A stretch of DNA of 64,000 nt from Paraburkholderia caffeinitolerans (lineage in GTDB: Bacteria; Pseudomonadota; Gammaproteobacteria; Burkholderiales; Burkholderiaceae): positions 62,001 to 126,000 of the forward strand of contig NZ_CADIKL010000002.1 of assembly GCF_902859945.1 (NCBI RefSeq). Direction: 5' to 3'. The position numbers were made by a program, and so were the translations under genes. Below are positions 8,899-18,326 of the stretch, in pieces (the first letter of the stretch is position 1; every line of letters begins with the position of its first letter). The notes below the pieces were generated by a model, which was given only the letters and a program-made list of their open reading frames with translations, was not told where the DNA came from and made no database searches.

Positions 8899-10191
8899 AT
8901 GAACACGCGAAATCCATCCGAGGATCGAGATGCCTCTCAACAACCGGCGAAGCACGCCGAGTCCGCACAGCCGCCCGCGTCTTCATCGTCCTCAACATCG
9001 GTACGGGGCGCACGCAAGCGCCATGTGCTCGTGCTTGGCATCGGCTGCCTCGCCATCGCGCTGCTTGCAGCCGGCATCGTGCCCAGGCTCGACGCGCGCA
9101 AGGCGCAGGCCGCGCAAGTGGCCGTACAGCGCGAACTGGTCGTTTCCACGGTCGCGCCCAAGCCCGCGCCCGCGACCCAGGACCTGCTGCTGCCCGGTTC
9201 GGTCATGCCGTGGGCCGATGCGTCGATCTATGCGCGCACGAGCGGCTACGTGCAGCAGTGGTACGCGGACATCGGCGCGCACGTGAAAACAGGCCAGACG
9301 CTTGCCCGGATCGACACGCCCGAACTTGACGCGCAATTGAAACAGGCCCAAGCCGACGAGGCCACCGCGCAAGCGAACTACCGCTTTGCGAGCAGCACGG
9401 CGCAGCGCTGGCGGACCATGCTGCAAACGCAGTCTGTCGCCCAGCAGGACGCCGACGCGAAAACGAGCGACGCCGCCGCGAAGCTCGCTACGCTCCAGGC
9501 GGCGCAAGCCAATGTCGCGCGGCTCGAGGAACTGGTCGCCTACCAGAGCGTGACAGCGCCATTCGACGGCGTCGTTACCGTGCGCAACGTCCAGGTGGGC
9601 GCGCTCGTGACGGCGGGCGGCACGCCCGGCCTTGCGTCGATGCCGGGCGAGCTATTTCACATCGAGCAGACGAACCGGCTGCGCGTCTACGTGGACGTGC
9701 CGCAGGACGACGCCAGCAGCGTCACGCCTGGCACCGCCGTCTGGCTCACGACGCAGCAGTATCCGGGGCGGCGCTTCCCGGCGGCGGTCGCACGCAGCGC
9801 CAACGCAATCGATCCAGTGAGCCGCACACTGCATGTAGAAGTCGACGTCGACAACGGAGACGGCGCGCTGATGCCCGGCGCCTACGCGCAAGTCCATCTT
9901 GCGCTCTCGACGGCTACGCCATCGCTCGAAGTGCCGGTGAGCGCCCTGCTGTTTCGCCCCGATGGCGTGACCATCGCCGTGATGGACGCCCACGACAAGG
10001 TGCAGCTGCACCAGGTCAGCATCGGCCGCGACTTCGGCACTTACGTCGAGATTGCCACCGGCCTGGCGAGCACCGATCGCGTCATCAACAATCCCGGCGA
10101 CGCCATCGCCAACGGCCAAAGCGTGCGCGTGGCAACCGGATCCGCCGGCACGCCTGACGTGGCCAGGGCCGCCCATGGCGGCAAGGCTTAG
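8899..10191 (+). CDS. RND efflux periplasmic adaptor (membrane fusion protein)
   Basis: A 430-residue HlyD/AcrA-type adaptor. A cytoplasmic, Ser/Pro-rich tail (residues 1-40) precedes one membrane segment (about 42-61). The lipoyl halves (SGYVQQWYADIGAHVKTGQT and later APFDGVVTVRNVQVGALV), an alpha-hairpin rich in Ala/Gln, a beta-barrel and a membrane-proximal domain follow in the usual order. It links the inner-membrane pump to the outer-membrane channel in the periplasm. It begins 10 bases after the pump stop and ends 12 bases before the channel gene, so the three are surely one transcript. Confidence 0.92.
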   Translation: MNTRNPSEDRDASQQPAKHAESAQPPASSSSSTSVRGARKRHVLVLGIGCLAIALLAAGIVPRLDARKAQAAQVAVQRELVVSTVAPKPAPATQDLLLPGSVMPWADASIYARTSGYVQQWYADIGAHVKTGQTLARIDTPELDAQLKQAQADEATAQANYRFASSTAQRWRTMLQTQSVAQQDADAKTSDAAAKLATLQAAQANVARLEELVAYQSVTAPFDGVVTVRNVQVGALVTAGGTPGLASMPGELFHIEQTNRLRVYVDVPQDDASSVTPGTAVWLTTQQYPGRRFPAAVARSANAIDPVSRTLHVEVDVDNGDGALMPGAYAQVHLALSTATPSLEVPVSALLFRPDGVTIAVMDAHDKVQLHQVSIGRDFGTYVEIATGLASTDRVINNPGDAIANGQSVRVATGSAGTPDVARAAHGGKA

Positions 10192-10203
10192 GCGAGGTCC
10201 ATC

Positions 10204-11673
10204 ATGTTCGATATTTGCACCGCCCCATTGCGCAGGATCGCCGTGGCTTGCACCGCCGCATCGCTGGCGGCATGCACGACGCTGCCCCATTACAGCGTGC
10301 CCGAAACCACCGTGCCAGCGCGTTATGCTGGCGCGCCGCAGCCCTCAGCCGGATGGGCCTTGGCCGCACCCGCCGATGGTCAATCGCGTGGCCCATGGTG
10401 GAGCATCTTTCAGGATCACGAACTGAATGACCTTGAATCCCGCGTAGACGTTTCGAATCAGACTGTGAAGCAGGCCGTTGCGCAGCTCCAGGCCGCCCGT
10501 GCGATGGTTGACTACCAGCACGCGGGCTACTCGCCCACGATTACCGCGGGCACCGCGGTGCAGCGCTACCGCACCTCGCAGAACGTCGTGGACCACTCGC
10601 TCGCAGGCAAGACGATTCCCGACTACTCGGTGGGCGTGGGCGCGAGCTGGGAGCCCGACTTGTTCGGGCGCGTGAAAGACGCCACGGTAGAAGCGCAAGA
10701 CACCGCCCAGGCCAGCCAGGCCGATCTCGAATCGGTACGTCTCTCGGTGGCGAGCGATCTCGCTGCCGATTACTTCGATCTGCGCTCGCTCGATCGCCAG
10801 AAGAAGCTGCTCGACGACACCGTGACCGCTTACGCCGCCGCACAGCGCATCGTCCAGCAGCAGCTCACGGATGGCGCCATCGACGCCTCGGCGGTCGCGC
10901 AGGCGCGAACTCAGCTCGAAAGCGCACGCACGGCGGACCAGGACATCGACGTGCAGCGCGCCCAGCTAGAGCACGCTATCGCGACGCTGATCGGCGAACC
11001 GGCTTCGACGTTTACGCTGCCGCCAGTGGTCGAGCCGGCCATGGTGCCGGCGATTCCCGCGAGCGTACCCTCCGAGCTGCTCCAACGCCGCCCCGATATT
11101 GCCGCCGCCGAACGGCGCGTGGCGGCGGCCAATGCACGCATTGGCGAGGCGCACGCGGCCTTCTACCCGGACCTCACGCTGTCGGCATCGGTGGGGCTCG
11201 AAAGCACGTTTTTCGCGCCGTGGCTCACCGCGCCCAGTCTGTTCTGGTCGCTCGGTGCGCAGCTTGCTGGCACGCTGTTCGACGGTGGCCGGCGCGAGGC
11301 CACGCTCAAGGGTGCGAACGCGCAATACGACGCGTCCGTTGCCGCCTACCGGCAAACGGTGCTCACGGCGTTCCAGCAGGCCGAGGACAATCTGAGCGCG
11401 CTCGGCACGCTCGCAGGCGAGTCGGACAGCCAGCAGCGCGCAACGAGCGCCGCGCAACTGTCGCTGAAGCTCACGACCCATCGCTATCAGGCAGGCGCTG
11501 TGAATTACCTCGACGTGGTGACGGCGCAGACCATCGCGTTGCAGAACGAGCGCAACGAAGAGCAAATCGCACAGCGCCGGCTCGACGCAAGCGTGCATCT
11601 GCTCGAAGCGCTCGGCGGAGGGTGGGACCGGGCGGCGCTGAAGGAGGAATCTCTGAAAACGGACAAATCGTAG
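10204..11673 (+). CDS. RND efflux outer-membrane lipoprotein (NodT/OprM family)
   Basis: A 489-residue outer-membrane factor. The signal peptide ends in a lipobox LAAC with the lipidated Cys at residue 24. Two OEP repeats follow, with the family's WWSIFQDHELNDLE start and LLQRRPDIAAAERRVAAANARIGEAHAAFYP block at the second repeat. It forms the trimeric TolC-like exit duct of the tripartite pump encoded just upstream. Last gene of the efflux operon; the next gene is convergent. Confidence 0.92.
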   Translation: MFDICTAPLRRIAVACTAASLAACTTLPHYSVPETTVPARYAGAPQPSAGWALAAPADGQSRGPWWSIFQDHELNDLESRVDVSNQTVKQAVAQLQAARAMVDYQHAGYSPTITAGTAVQRYRTSQNVVDHSLAGKTIPDYSVGVGASWEPDLFGRVKDATVEAQDTAQASQADLESVRLSVASDLAADYFDLRSLDRQKKLLDDTVTAYAAAQRIVQQQLTDGAIDASAVAQARTQLESARTADQDIDVQRAQLEHAIATLIGEPASTFTLPPVVEPAMVPAIPASVPSELLQRRPDIAAAERRVAAANARIGEAHAAFYPDLTLSASVGLESTFFAPWLTAPSLFWSLGAQLAGTLFDGGRREATLKGANAQYDASVAAYRQTVLTAFQQAEDNLSALGTLAGESDSQQRATSAAQLSLKLTTHRYQAGAVNYLDVVTAQTIALQNERNEEQIAQRRLDASVHLLEALGGGWDRAALKEESLKTDKS

Positions 11674-11773
11674 GCTTGCGACAAGCCGGAGGAAGTGTAA
11701 CCCTGGAATTGCAAGAAATCTTGCGGTACCGGGCGCAACGGTTCCTGTAATGAGCGTTAGCGCTTAGGAGCGC

Positions 11774-12697
11774 TCAGGCCGAGCGCATCCGCTTTAGCTC
11801 GTCGATACGAAGACGATAACTGCGCTGCAGACAAGTTTTATCGCCACACACGTTGCGGGAATCGCGAAGCCATGCGCGTTGGTCCGCTCGCAATTTTTCC
11901 TTGTTGGACGATGCTTTTAGCTTTTGATTATATATTTCTGCCAATATTTGATCGAGACGCGTAAGACCCGCATCCCCGCAAATAAGCTTCGCTTGAACGG
12001 ATATCAGCTTGCTGCAATCGCGACTTTGCATGAGCGCCGTCTTCGTGGCGGATTGCGTTTCCAGCAGCCCCGGCTTGCAGAGCCCCTGCAGCGACTTGCA
12101 AGCGACATCGCGCCCGACCCATGCCATGTCTTGCGCACCGTATTGCTTGACGAAACGATTGATCGCGACCTGGCTGACGCCCCTTTGCATGGCGTTTGCC
12201 GCGATTATTTCGTTGCACAGCGAGTCCTTGGCGTAGTTTTTCTTATCACTCCGGTAGCAGCTGTGAAAGCCGAGCCGCCCGCTACCCATGACACTTCGGC
12301 GCGCCCCAGAGGCAAACAGGATAGAAGCGCAAGCGGACGCGCATCTGGCGTTATCTGGAACCAAGGTATAAACGCGGACTTTATCCATCGCATCGACGAG
12401 CCGGAAAGCGGCTTCGACATTTCCCCCCGGACTATTTAAAGCAAGAATGACGAGTCCTTCGTCGTCGCGGCCGGCCATTTTGGCGACCGCCAGAAACTTC
12501 TCTGCGTCCCCGTCCTGAATCTTCCCCTCGCCGATCACCATTTTCAGCCTGAGTTGTGGTTGGGAGGAAAGCTTGAAGTCCATCCCTGGCGCGGCACCGG
12601 GAAGCATAAGCGCAGTGAAACAAAGCCAGCACAGCAACCGTCGGATCAGGCTTTGCGCTGCCGCGTCTTTGGCTGCTGGGTGCTCGGTGCTGTGCAT
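11774..12697 (-). CDS. Exported ClpP/SppA-like serine protease fused to an LprI-like domain
   Basis: A 307-residue protein. A hydrophobic export segment (residues ~20-37) is followed by a ClpP-crotonase-fold domain of the COG3904 kind: NSPGGNVEAAF at 88-98 matches the oxyanion-loop motif, and S121 in CASACAS is the likely nucleophile. The last ~70 residues (CGDAGLTRLDQILAEIYNQK...LRADQRAWLRDSRNVCG...CLQRSYRLRIDELKRM) resemble the Cys-rich DUF1311/LprI fold, known in periplasmic lysozyme-inhibitor-like proteins. It starts 28 bases after the histidine-kinase stop with GGAGAAG upstream, so it probably belongs to the two-component operon. A periplasmic quality-control or envelope role is inference. 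Confidence 0.75.
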   Translation of the reverse strand: MHSTEHPAAKDAAAQSLIRRLLCWLCFTALMLPGAAPGMDFKLSSQPQLRLKMVIGEGKIQDGDAEKFLAVAKMAGRDDEGLVILALNSPGGNVEAAFRLVDAMDKVRVYTLVPDNARCASACASILFASGARRSVMGSGRLGFHSCYRSDKKNYAKDSLCNEIIAANAMQRGVSQVAINRFVKQYGAQDMAWVGRDVACKSLQGLCKPGLLETQSATKTALMQSRDCSKLISVQAKLICGDAGLTRLDQILAEIYNQKLKASSNKEKLRADQRAWLRDSRNVCGDKTCLQRSYRLRIDELKRMRSA

Positions 12698-12724
12698 ACG
12701 CTTCTCCCCGGGAAACGGGTGATC

Positions 12725-14146
12725 TCACCGGCCGGGCCGCGCAAACGAAAGCATGAATCGCGTGCCGGCGGCGTCGCTCTCGGCGCGCGCCGTGCCGCCA
12801 TGCAGCGTCATGATCGTGCGCACGATCGCGAGCCCGAGGCCGGCCGAGCCTCCCGCTTGCGGACCGCTGTGGCGCGAAGCATCCACACGGTAGAAGCGGT
12901 CGAAAATGCGCTCCAGCAACTCCGCGTCGATTGGGGCCCCGGGATTGGCGACCGTAACGTCGAAAGTCGTGGGCTTCGGCACCGCGCTCAGCGTGATTTC
13001 ACCGCCGCGCGGCGTATAGCGCAGCGCGTTGGCGAGCAGATTGCTGAGCGCGCGCCGAAACAGTTCGCGATCGGCGCGCAAGCGCCCTTCGCCCGTCACG
13101 CGAATGCGCACGCCGGCCTCGTCGGCAAGACCTTCGAAGTAATCGGCGATCTGCGCGAGTGCCTCGACGGCGTCGAACTCCGCGAGCGTCGTCATGAACT
13201 GCGGATGCTCCGCGCGCGCGAGAAAGATCACGTTCTCGATCATGCGCGAGAGTCGCGCGCATTCCTCCAGATTCGATTCGAGCAGCGCCTCGTATTCGGG
13301 CACCGTGCGCGTGCGAGCGAGCGCCACCTCGGTCGCACCGCGCAGGTTGCCCAACGGCGTGCGCATGTCGTGCGCGAGATCGGCCGTGTATTGCGACATG
13401 CGCTCGAAGCCGCCATGCAGCCGCTCGAGCATCGCATTGAGCGATTTCACGAGGGTCTCGAGTTCGAGCGGCGCGCCATCGACTTCTATCGCGGTATCGA
13501 GCCGCTCGACCGTGACCGTTTCTGCGCGCACGGCCATGTCGCGCAATGGACGCAGCGCCTCGCGCACGAGCAGCCAGCTCATCCCGAACGCGAGCAGCAT
13601 GCCGGCAAAGCCATACGCATAGAGGCGCTCGCGATAGTGGTCGAGCACGCGCCAGCGGTCGGTCATGTCGCGCGCGATCACCACGGTCACGGGCGTGCCG
13701 TCGGCGAGCGTCGCATCGGCGGCGAGCCCGCGCACCGGCACGTCGCGCAGGTTGTGCCATTCGCGCACGTCGCTTTCGGTGATCCGTTGCGCAGCGCCGA
13801 GGCGCGAGGCCAGCGGCGTCGCGGGAAATTTGCCATCGGCAACGCTCTGCGTGTTGTGCTCCACGAGGAGCGCACCGTCTGCGCCGAGCACTTCCATGGT
13901 CAGCGCCGAATTGCCCAGCACCTGGCTCGTGAGGCGCGGCGCGTGCTCGCGTACGTCCGCCGCATTGTGCAGCTCGCCCGCAAGCCTGCGCATATGACGC
14001 GCGATCAGCACGATGTCGAGATCGTCCTGCTGGCGAATTTCGCGGCCTAGCGTGAAATAGAGCGTGCTGCCGACCAGTGCGAACACCGCCAGCGTGGTGC
14101 CCGCGAAACTAAGCGCGAGGGTAGCGGTAAGCGAGCGCGCGGCCAT
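12725..14146 (-). CDS. Heavy-metal-type sensor histidine kinase
   Basis: A 473-residue membrane kinase. An N-terminal TM (TATLALSFAGTTLAVFALVGS), a periplasmic sensor of about 150 residues, a second TM (about 155-180) and a HAMP segment lead to the H-box DLAHDMRTPLGNL and a full HATPase domain (N-box LSNLLANALRYTPRGGEI, then GLGLAIV). Layout and length fit the CusS/CopS/IrlS heavy-metal sensor group. The start at 14146 overlaps the regulator stop as TGATG, so the two are translationally coupled; the longer frame to 14293 overlaps the regulator gene and was not used. The true stimulus is unknown. Confidence 0.9.
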   Translation of the reverse strand: MAARSLTATLALSFAGTTLAVFALVGSTLYFTLGREIRQQDDLDIVLIARHMRRLAGELHNAADVREHAPRLTSQVLGNSALTMEVLGADGALLVEHNTQSVADGKFPATPLASRLGAAQRITESDVREWHNLRDVPVRGLAADATLADGTPVTVVIARDMTDRWRVLDHYRERLYAYGFAGMLLAFGMSWLLVREALRPLRDMAVRAETVTVERLDTAIEVDGAPLELETLVKSLNAMLERLHGGFERMSQYTADLAHDMRTPLGNLRGATEVALARTRTVPEYEALLESNLEECARLSRMIENVIFLARAEHPQFMTTLAEFDAVEALAQIADYFEGLADEAGVRIRVTGEGRLRADRELFRRALSNLLANALRYTPRGGEITLSAVPKPTTFDVTVANPGAPIDAELLERIFDRFYRVDASRHSGPQAGGSAGLGLAIVRTIMTLHGGTARAESDAAGTRFMLSFARPGR

Positions 14147-14823
14147 CAGGCGGGCTCTTTGATTTCGGCCACGTAGCCCACGCCGCGCACGGTATGTATG
14201 AGCTTGACGGCAAAGTCGTCGTCGACCTTGGCGCGCAGGCGGCGGATGGCCACCTCGACCACGTTGGTGTCGCTGTCGAAGTTCATGTCCCATACATACG
14301 AAGCGATCTGCGTGCGCGTTAGCACTTCGCCCTGGCGGCGCACGAGCAGTTGCAGCAGCGAGAATTCGCGCGGCGTGAGGTCGATGCGCGTCGCCCCACG
14401 GCGCACGCGCCGCCGCGTGACGTCGATCTCGAGATCGCCCAGCATCATCACGTCGGTCTCGCGCGGGGGACCGCGCCGCGCGAGCGTGCGCACGCGCGCG
14501 AGCAGCTCGACAAACGCAAACGGCTTGACGAGGTAATCGTCGCCGCCGAGTTCCAGCCCCTTGACGCGGTCGTTCACGTCGTCGCGCGCGGTGAGGAACA
14601 GCACCGGCGTAGTGTGCGTCGTGCGCAGCACCTTGAGCACCGACCAGCCGTCCATGGCCGGCAGCATCACGTCCAGCACGATCACGTCGTACGCTTCTTC
14701 CCGCGCGAGGATCAGACCTTCGGCGCCGTCCGCGGCCACGTCGACCGCGTAGCCCGATTCCTCGAAACCTTTTTTCAGGTAAGCGCCGGTCTTGGGTTCG
14801 TCTTCGATCACGAGAATGCGCAT
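14146..14823 (-). CDS. OmpR-family response regulator (CusR/CopR/IrlR type)
   Basis: A 225-residue response regulator: receiver domain starting [19 protein letters not shown], phospho-acceptor Asp in [15 protein letters not shown], switch Lys in YLVKPF, then an OmpR-type winged helix ([29 protein letters not shown]...[25 protein letters not shown]). That C-terminal signature is typical of heavy-metal response regulators. The start at 14823 has AAGGA upstream. Partner of the kinase encoded next; likely controls the efflux operon across the convergent region (inference). Confidence 0.9.
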   Translation of the reverse strand: MRILVIEDEPKTGAYLKKGFEESGYAVDVAADGAEGLILAREEAYDVIVLDVMLPAMDGWSVLKVLRTTHTTPVLFLTARDDVNDRVKGLELGGDDYLVKPFAFVELLARVRTLARRGPPRETDVMMLGDLEIDVTRRRVRRGATRIDLTPREFSLLQLLVRRQGEVLTRTQIASYVWDMNFDSDTNVVEVAIRRLRAKVDDDFAVKLIHTVRGVGYVAEIKEPA

Positions 14824-14901
14824 TGCGCTCGTCCTTGCGTTTGTTCCCGGTTTTGTCCCAGGGTGTGTTCGTCGATCAGGTATGCACGCATCGCGCAAGA
14901 T

Positions 14902-15327
14902 TCAGCCGCGCTTCGCGCGACGCCCCTTCTTCGCAGCGGCAGCGGGCGCCTCGAACCGCTCCATCTTGAAGCAGCGCCCCGCCGCCCATTCGTCCTGCAG
15001 CGCCTTGCGCACATCCAGCAGCGCCGTGCGCTGTTCGTCGAGCCGCGTGCGCAGCGCGTCGATCTCCTGGAGGCGCTGTTCGATGCGCTCTAGCAGCGCT
15101 TCCTTCGAGAAACCCTGCATTTCCTCGACCGCCGCGCGCATATCCTCCAGCGAGAAGCCCAGCCGCTGCGCCAGCTGAATCTGCCTGAGTCGCTCCTCGG
15201 CTGCTTCGTCGTAAATCCGGTAGCCGTTCGCGCCACGGTGCGCCGGCGGCAGCAGGCCGCTCTGCTCGTAGAAGCGGATAGCCGAGGCCGCCATGCCCGT
15301 GCGCGTCGCCAATTCGCCGATCTTCAT
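14902..15327 (-). CDS. MerR-family transcriptional regulator
   Basis: A 141-residue MerR protein. The N-terminal winged helix (MKIGELATRTGMAASAIRFYEQSGLLPPAHR, NGYRIYDE) is followed by a long dimerisation helix and a short basic tail (AAAAKKGRRAKRG). It has only one Cys (GRCFKME), so it is not a classical metal sensor and more likely senses a redox-active or organic compound. It is divergent from an OYE-type reductase; the shared region holds a promoter with the 19-bp spacer typical of MerR targets. Confidence 0.88.
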   Translation of the reverse strand: MKIGELATRTGMAASAIRFYEQSGLLPPAHRGANGYRIYDEAAEERLRQIQLAQRLGFSLEDMRAAVEEMQGFSKEALLERIEQRLQEIDALRTRLDEQRTALLDVRKALQDEWAAGRCFKMERFEAPAAAAKKGRRAKRG

Positions 15328-15332
15328 GGTGC

Positions 15333-15363
15333 TTGACCTTCAAGTGAACTTTAAACTTAGTAT
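15333..15363 (+). promoter_or_regulatory. MerR-type promoter with 19-bp spacer
   Basis: TTGACC at 15333-15338 and TAGTAT at 15358-15363 are separated by 19 bp, the over-long spacer of MerR-activated promoters. The spacer holds a partial dyad around CTTCAAGTGAACTTTAAACTT. It drives the reductase gene starting at 15396, leaving a very short leader. Confidence 0.65.
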
Positions 15364-15395
15364 ACGCCCGTCTCCCGTGCTGAAAAGGTCAATCG

Positions 15396-16631
15396 ATGGC
15401 TACTTCACTGTTCGCTCCGCTCACGCTGCCCAATGGCGGCACCCTGCCCAATCGCATCGCCAAGGCCGCGATGGAAGAAAACCTGGCCGATGCCGGCCAA
15501 CTACCGGGCGCGGCGCTCTGGCGTCTCTACGAAGCCTGGGGCGCAGGCGGCGCGGGCCTGCTGATCACCGGCAACGTGATGATCGACGGCCGCGCGCTGA
15601 CCGGTCCAGGCGGCGTCGTGCTGGAACGCGGCACGTCGCTGGAGCCGTTCAGGCGCTGGGCGGACGGCGCGCGCAAGCACGGCGCGCGGATCTGGATGCA
15701 GATCAATCACCCGGGGCGGCAGGTCATCGCGGCGATGGGGCGCGATGCGTGGGCGCCCTCGGCTGTGCCGGTCGATCTCGGCAAGCACAGCAAGCTGTTC
15801 GCACAACCGCGCGCGATGACCGAAGCGGAAATTCACGAAGTGATCGAACGCTTCGCGGATACCGCGCAAGCCGCGCAGCAAGCCGGCTTTGACGGCGTGC
15901 AGATCCACGCCGCGCACGGCTATCTGCTGTCGCAGTTCCTCTCGCCGCTCACCAACCGCCGCAACGACGCATGGAGCGGCTCGCTGGAACACCGCGCAAG
16001 GCTATTGCTGGAGGTCGTGCGGGCGGTGCGCGCTCGCGTTGGTGCATCGTTTGCCGTGGGGATAAAAATGAATTCCGCCGATTTCCAGCGCGGCGGATTT
16101 TCCGAGGCCGACGCGCGGCAGATCGTTCTATGGCTCAACCATGAGACCGTCGATCTAGTTGAGCTCTCGGGCGGCAGCTACGAAAGCCCCGCCATGCAGG
16201 GGCGCACGGCGGACGGCCGCACGCTCGCGCGCGAAGCGTATTTCCTGACCTTCGCGCAGGAGATTGCGGCGGTCGCCAGCATGCCGGTCATGACGACGGG
16301 CGGCATTCGCCGGCAAGCGGTGGCCGAGGCCGTGCTCGCGGAAGGCGTGGCCGTGGTCGGCATGGCGAGCGCGCTCGCTTGCATGCCGGATCTGCCCAAG
16401 CGCTGGCGCGACGGTCAATCGGTCGATGCGCCGCTGGCCGTCGTCGGCTGGCGGGACAAAGCCGTGGCCGGGCTCGCGACTATGGCGCTCGTCAAGCGCC
16501 GGCTGCGCGTCATCGCAGCGGGCAGACGGCCGGGGCGCCGCTATTCGCCGTTCTACAGTCTCGTGATCGATCAGCTTCGCACGCGCAGGCTGACCACGCG
16601 ATATCTGCAGTGGCGGCAGGCGCGTGCTTAG
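15396..16631 (+). CDS. NADH:flavin oxidoreductase, Old Yellow Enzyme family
   Basis: A 411-residue FMN-dependent TIM-barrel reductase of the OYE family. Visible are the N-terminal FMN segment (PLTLPNGGTLPNRIAKAAMEE), the Tyr/His region HAAHGYLLSQFLSPLTNRRND and the barrel strand MTTGGIRR. It should reduce activated C=C bonds (enones, nitro-compounds or similar) with NAD(P)H. No Fe-S Cys cluster or second FAD domain is present. A MerR protein is divergent, so induction by an electrophilic or quinone-like compound is likely. It ends 21 bases before a convergent AAA ATPase gene. Confidence 0.88.
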   Translation: MATSLFAPLTLPNGGTLPNRIAKAAMEENLADAGQLPGAALWRLYEAWGAGGAGLLITGNVMIDGRALTGPGGVVLERGTSLEPFRRWADGARKHGARIWMQINHPGRQVIAAMGRDAWAPSAVPVDLGKHSKLFAQPRAMTEAEIHEVIERFADTAQAAQQAGFDGVQIHAAHGYLLSQFLSPLTNRRNDAWSGSLEHRARLLLEVVRAVRARVGASFAVGIKMNSADFQRGGFSEADARQIVLWLNHETVDLVELSGGSYESPAMQGRTADGRTLAREAYFLTFAQEIAAVASMPVMTTGGIRRQAVAEAVLAEGVAVVGMASALACMPDLPKRWRDGQSVDAPLAVVGWRDKAVAGLATMALVKRRLRVIAAGRRPGRRYSPFYSLVIDQLRTRRLTTRYLQWRQARA

Positions 16632-16652
16632 CCCCGCTTAATAACTCAAGGC

Positions 16653-18275
16653 TCAGGCATGCCCGCGAAAGCTCGCGCACAACCGGAACGCGCTTTCCGA
16701 AACGGGAATCTGCTTGGCCTTGCAATAGCGCGTGACGAGCTTCAGCAACTCCTTGATATCACGCCCGCTCGCATTCGGATACGCATGCGTGAGCGTCTCG
16801 ATCAATTCATCGCCAAGCGCCGCGCCGAACTGATCCGAAAGCACTTTCCAGAGGCGGAGCGCATCGGCTTTCGGCGGCGTTTCGTAGTGAATCGTCGCGA
16901 TACAGCGCGAGAGAATCGCATCGTCGACGTCGTCGATGCGATTGGTGGTCATGAACAGCAGCCCGTTGAAATACTCGAGCGTGCGCAGGAATTCCGCGAC
17001 GATCGCGTTGTGTTCGAGATCGTTGTCGCGCCGGCGGATATAGACATCGGCTTCGTCGAGCAGCAGGACCGCGTCCCAGCGCATCGCGCGCCGCAGGATG
17101 TTCGAGAGCGACGCGCCCACCGAGGCCGCCGTGGTTCCGAGTTGCCCCGAATGCACGCGATAGAGCGGCTTGCCGACCACTTCCGCATAGATTTCGGCGG
17201 TCAGCGTCTTGCCGAGGCCGGGCAAGCCCTGGCAGAGTATCGTCGTGCCGCCTGACTTGCCCGGCACCACGTCCTGCACGAACACGTTCATGTTCGACGT
17301 GAGAATGTCGATGAGATCGTGATGATGGGCCGGCAGCACCAGCTTGTCGCGCAACTCGGGCTGGTAGCGGTATTCCTCCATGTTCTGCACGTGCACCCAG
17401 ATATCGCGGTGCCATTCCAGATGGAACAGGTGCACATAGCCGTGCAGTGGAATTTTCTCGAAGCTTTCCGCCATGCCGGCCGAGCGCCAGAATTCAGGAT
17501 CGCAAATCATTTCGAAGCGGCGCTCGAGCCGCTCCTCGTCGTTCACGCACTTGGCGACGACACCGTCGACGATGCGCGTCAGCTCCACCGCGCCTTTCTC
17601 GCCTACCGTGAACGCGGCTTTCGTCACCACGAACTGCGCGCCAAAGCGGCGCTGGAACTTCAGGAAACGCTGTGCGTGTTGCTCGTATTCGTGCTTGAAC
17701 TCCGCGCATTCCTTGTAGAAGCCAAATTCGGCCAGCAGCTCGGGAATCGTGCGATTGACGATATCGTGGCGGTTGATCACGAGCGAGGTGGTCATACCCG
17801 AGCGGCGCTTGTGATAGTCGGTCAGCTCCGAATTGGCCGATAGCATCGTATTGGCCAGCATGTCGACCACCACATAGGGCGCGCCCTGCTCCGGCTCCAC
17901 GTGGCGAATCCGGTGCACGAGCCACGGCAGCAGCGTGCCGTCCTTGTTGCGCTGGTAGAGCCAGCCGTCGATGGCGTCGCGCGACAGGTACGCGACCAGC
18001 CCCGGCACCAACTGGTCCAATGCCGGAATGGCACGCGCCTGTGGCGCGTTGTAGATGTTGTCGAGCGCCAGCATCTGGAACATCAGCATGCGTTCGTTCT
18101 GCGTCTTGCTCAACGCATAGAGCGTGTTGAGCGAACGCGCGTCGAACAGCTTGCTCGACACGATCATGTTGCCGTGGCACACGCCATGCTCCTTGAGCCG
18201 CGTGGCGAGCAGCGATTCGGTCTCGATCATCCCTAGCAGAGGATGAATCAACGATTCCGGAATTTCAAAATCCAT
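16653..18275 (-). CDS. Orphan AAA-family ATPase
   Basis: A 540-residue protein. About 330 residues of N-terminal sequence with no motif I recognise are followed by one AAA module: Walker A GLPGLGKTLTAEIYAEVVG, Walker B VLLLDEADVYIRRRDN, sensor 1 FMTTNRIDDVDDAILSRC. The Walker B extension and the sensor region recall BCS1/FtsH-like classical AAA proteins. I placed the start at ATG 18275, which lies eight bases after GGGAG; a TTG six bases upstream would be too close to it. The gene stands alone, convergent to the reductase gene and on the strand of an esterase gene. Its substrate is unknown. Confidence 0.75.
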   Translation of the reverse strand: MDFEIPESLIHPLLGMIETESLLATRLKEHGVCHGNMIVSSKLFDARSLNTLYALSKTQNERMLMFQMLALDNIYNAPQARAIPALDQLVPGLVAYLSRDAIDGWLYQRNKDGTLLPWLVHRIRHVEPEQGAPYVVVDMLANTMLSANSELTDYHKRRSGMTTSLVINRHDIVNRTIPELLAEFGFYKECAEFKHEYEQHAQRFLKFQRRFGAQFVVTKAAFTVGEKGAVELTRIVDGVVAKCVNDEERLERRFEMICDPEFWRSAGMAESFEKIPLHGYVHLFHLEWHRDIWVHVQNMEEYRYQPELRDKLVLPAHHHDLIDILTSNMNVFVQDVVPGKSGGTTILCQGLPGLGKTLTAEIYAEVVGKPLYRVHSGQLGTTAASVGASLSNILRRAMRWDAVLLLDEADVYIRRRDNDLEHNAIVAEFLRTLEYFNGLLFMTTNRIDDVDDAILSRCIATIHYETPPKADALRLWKVLSDQFGAALGDELIETLTHAYPNASGRDIKELLKLVTRYCKAKQIPVSESAFRLCASFRGHA

Positions 18276-18326
18276 GAGCAAGACTCCCGTTCATTGCCGC
18301 CGCCATTGCGGCAGCGGACTCGCGCG

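Noticed and set aside
11745..11790. Possible terminator around TGAGCG...CGCTCA after the outer-membrane channel gene
   Set aside because: The stem is only six pairs with a long gap and no T tract, too weak to call.
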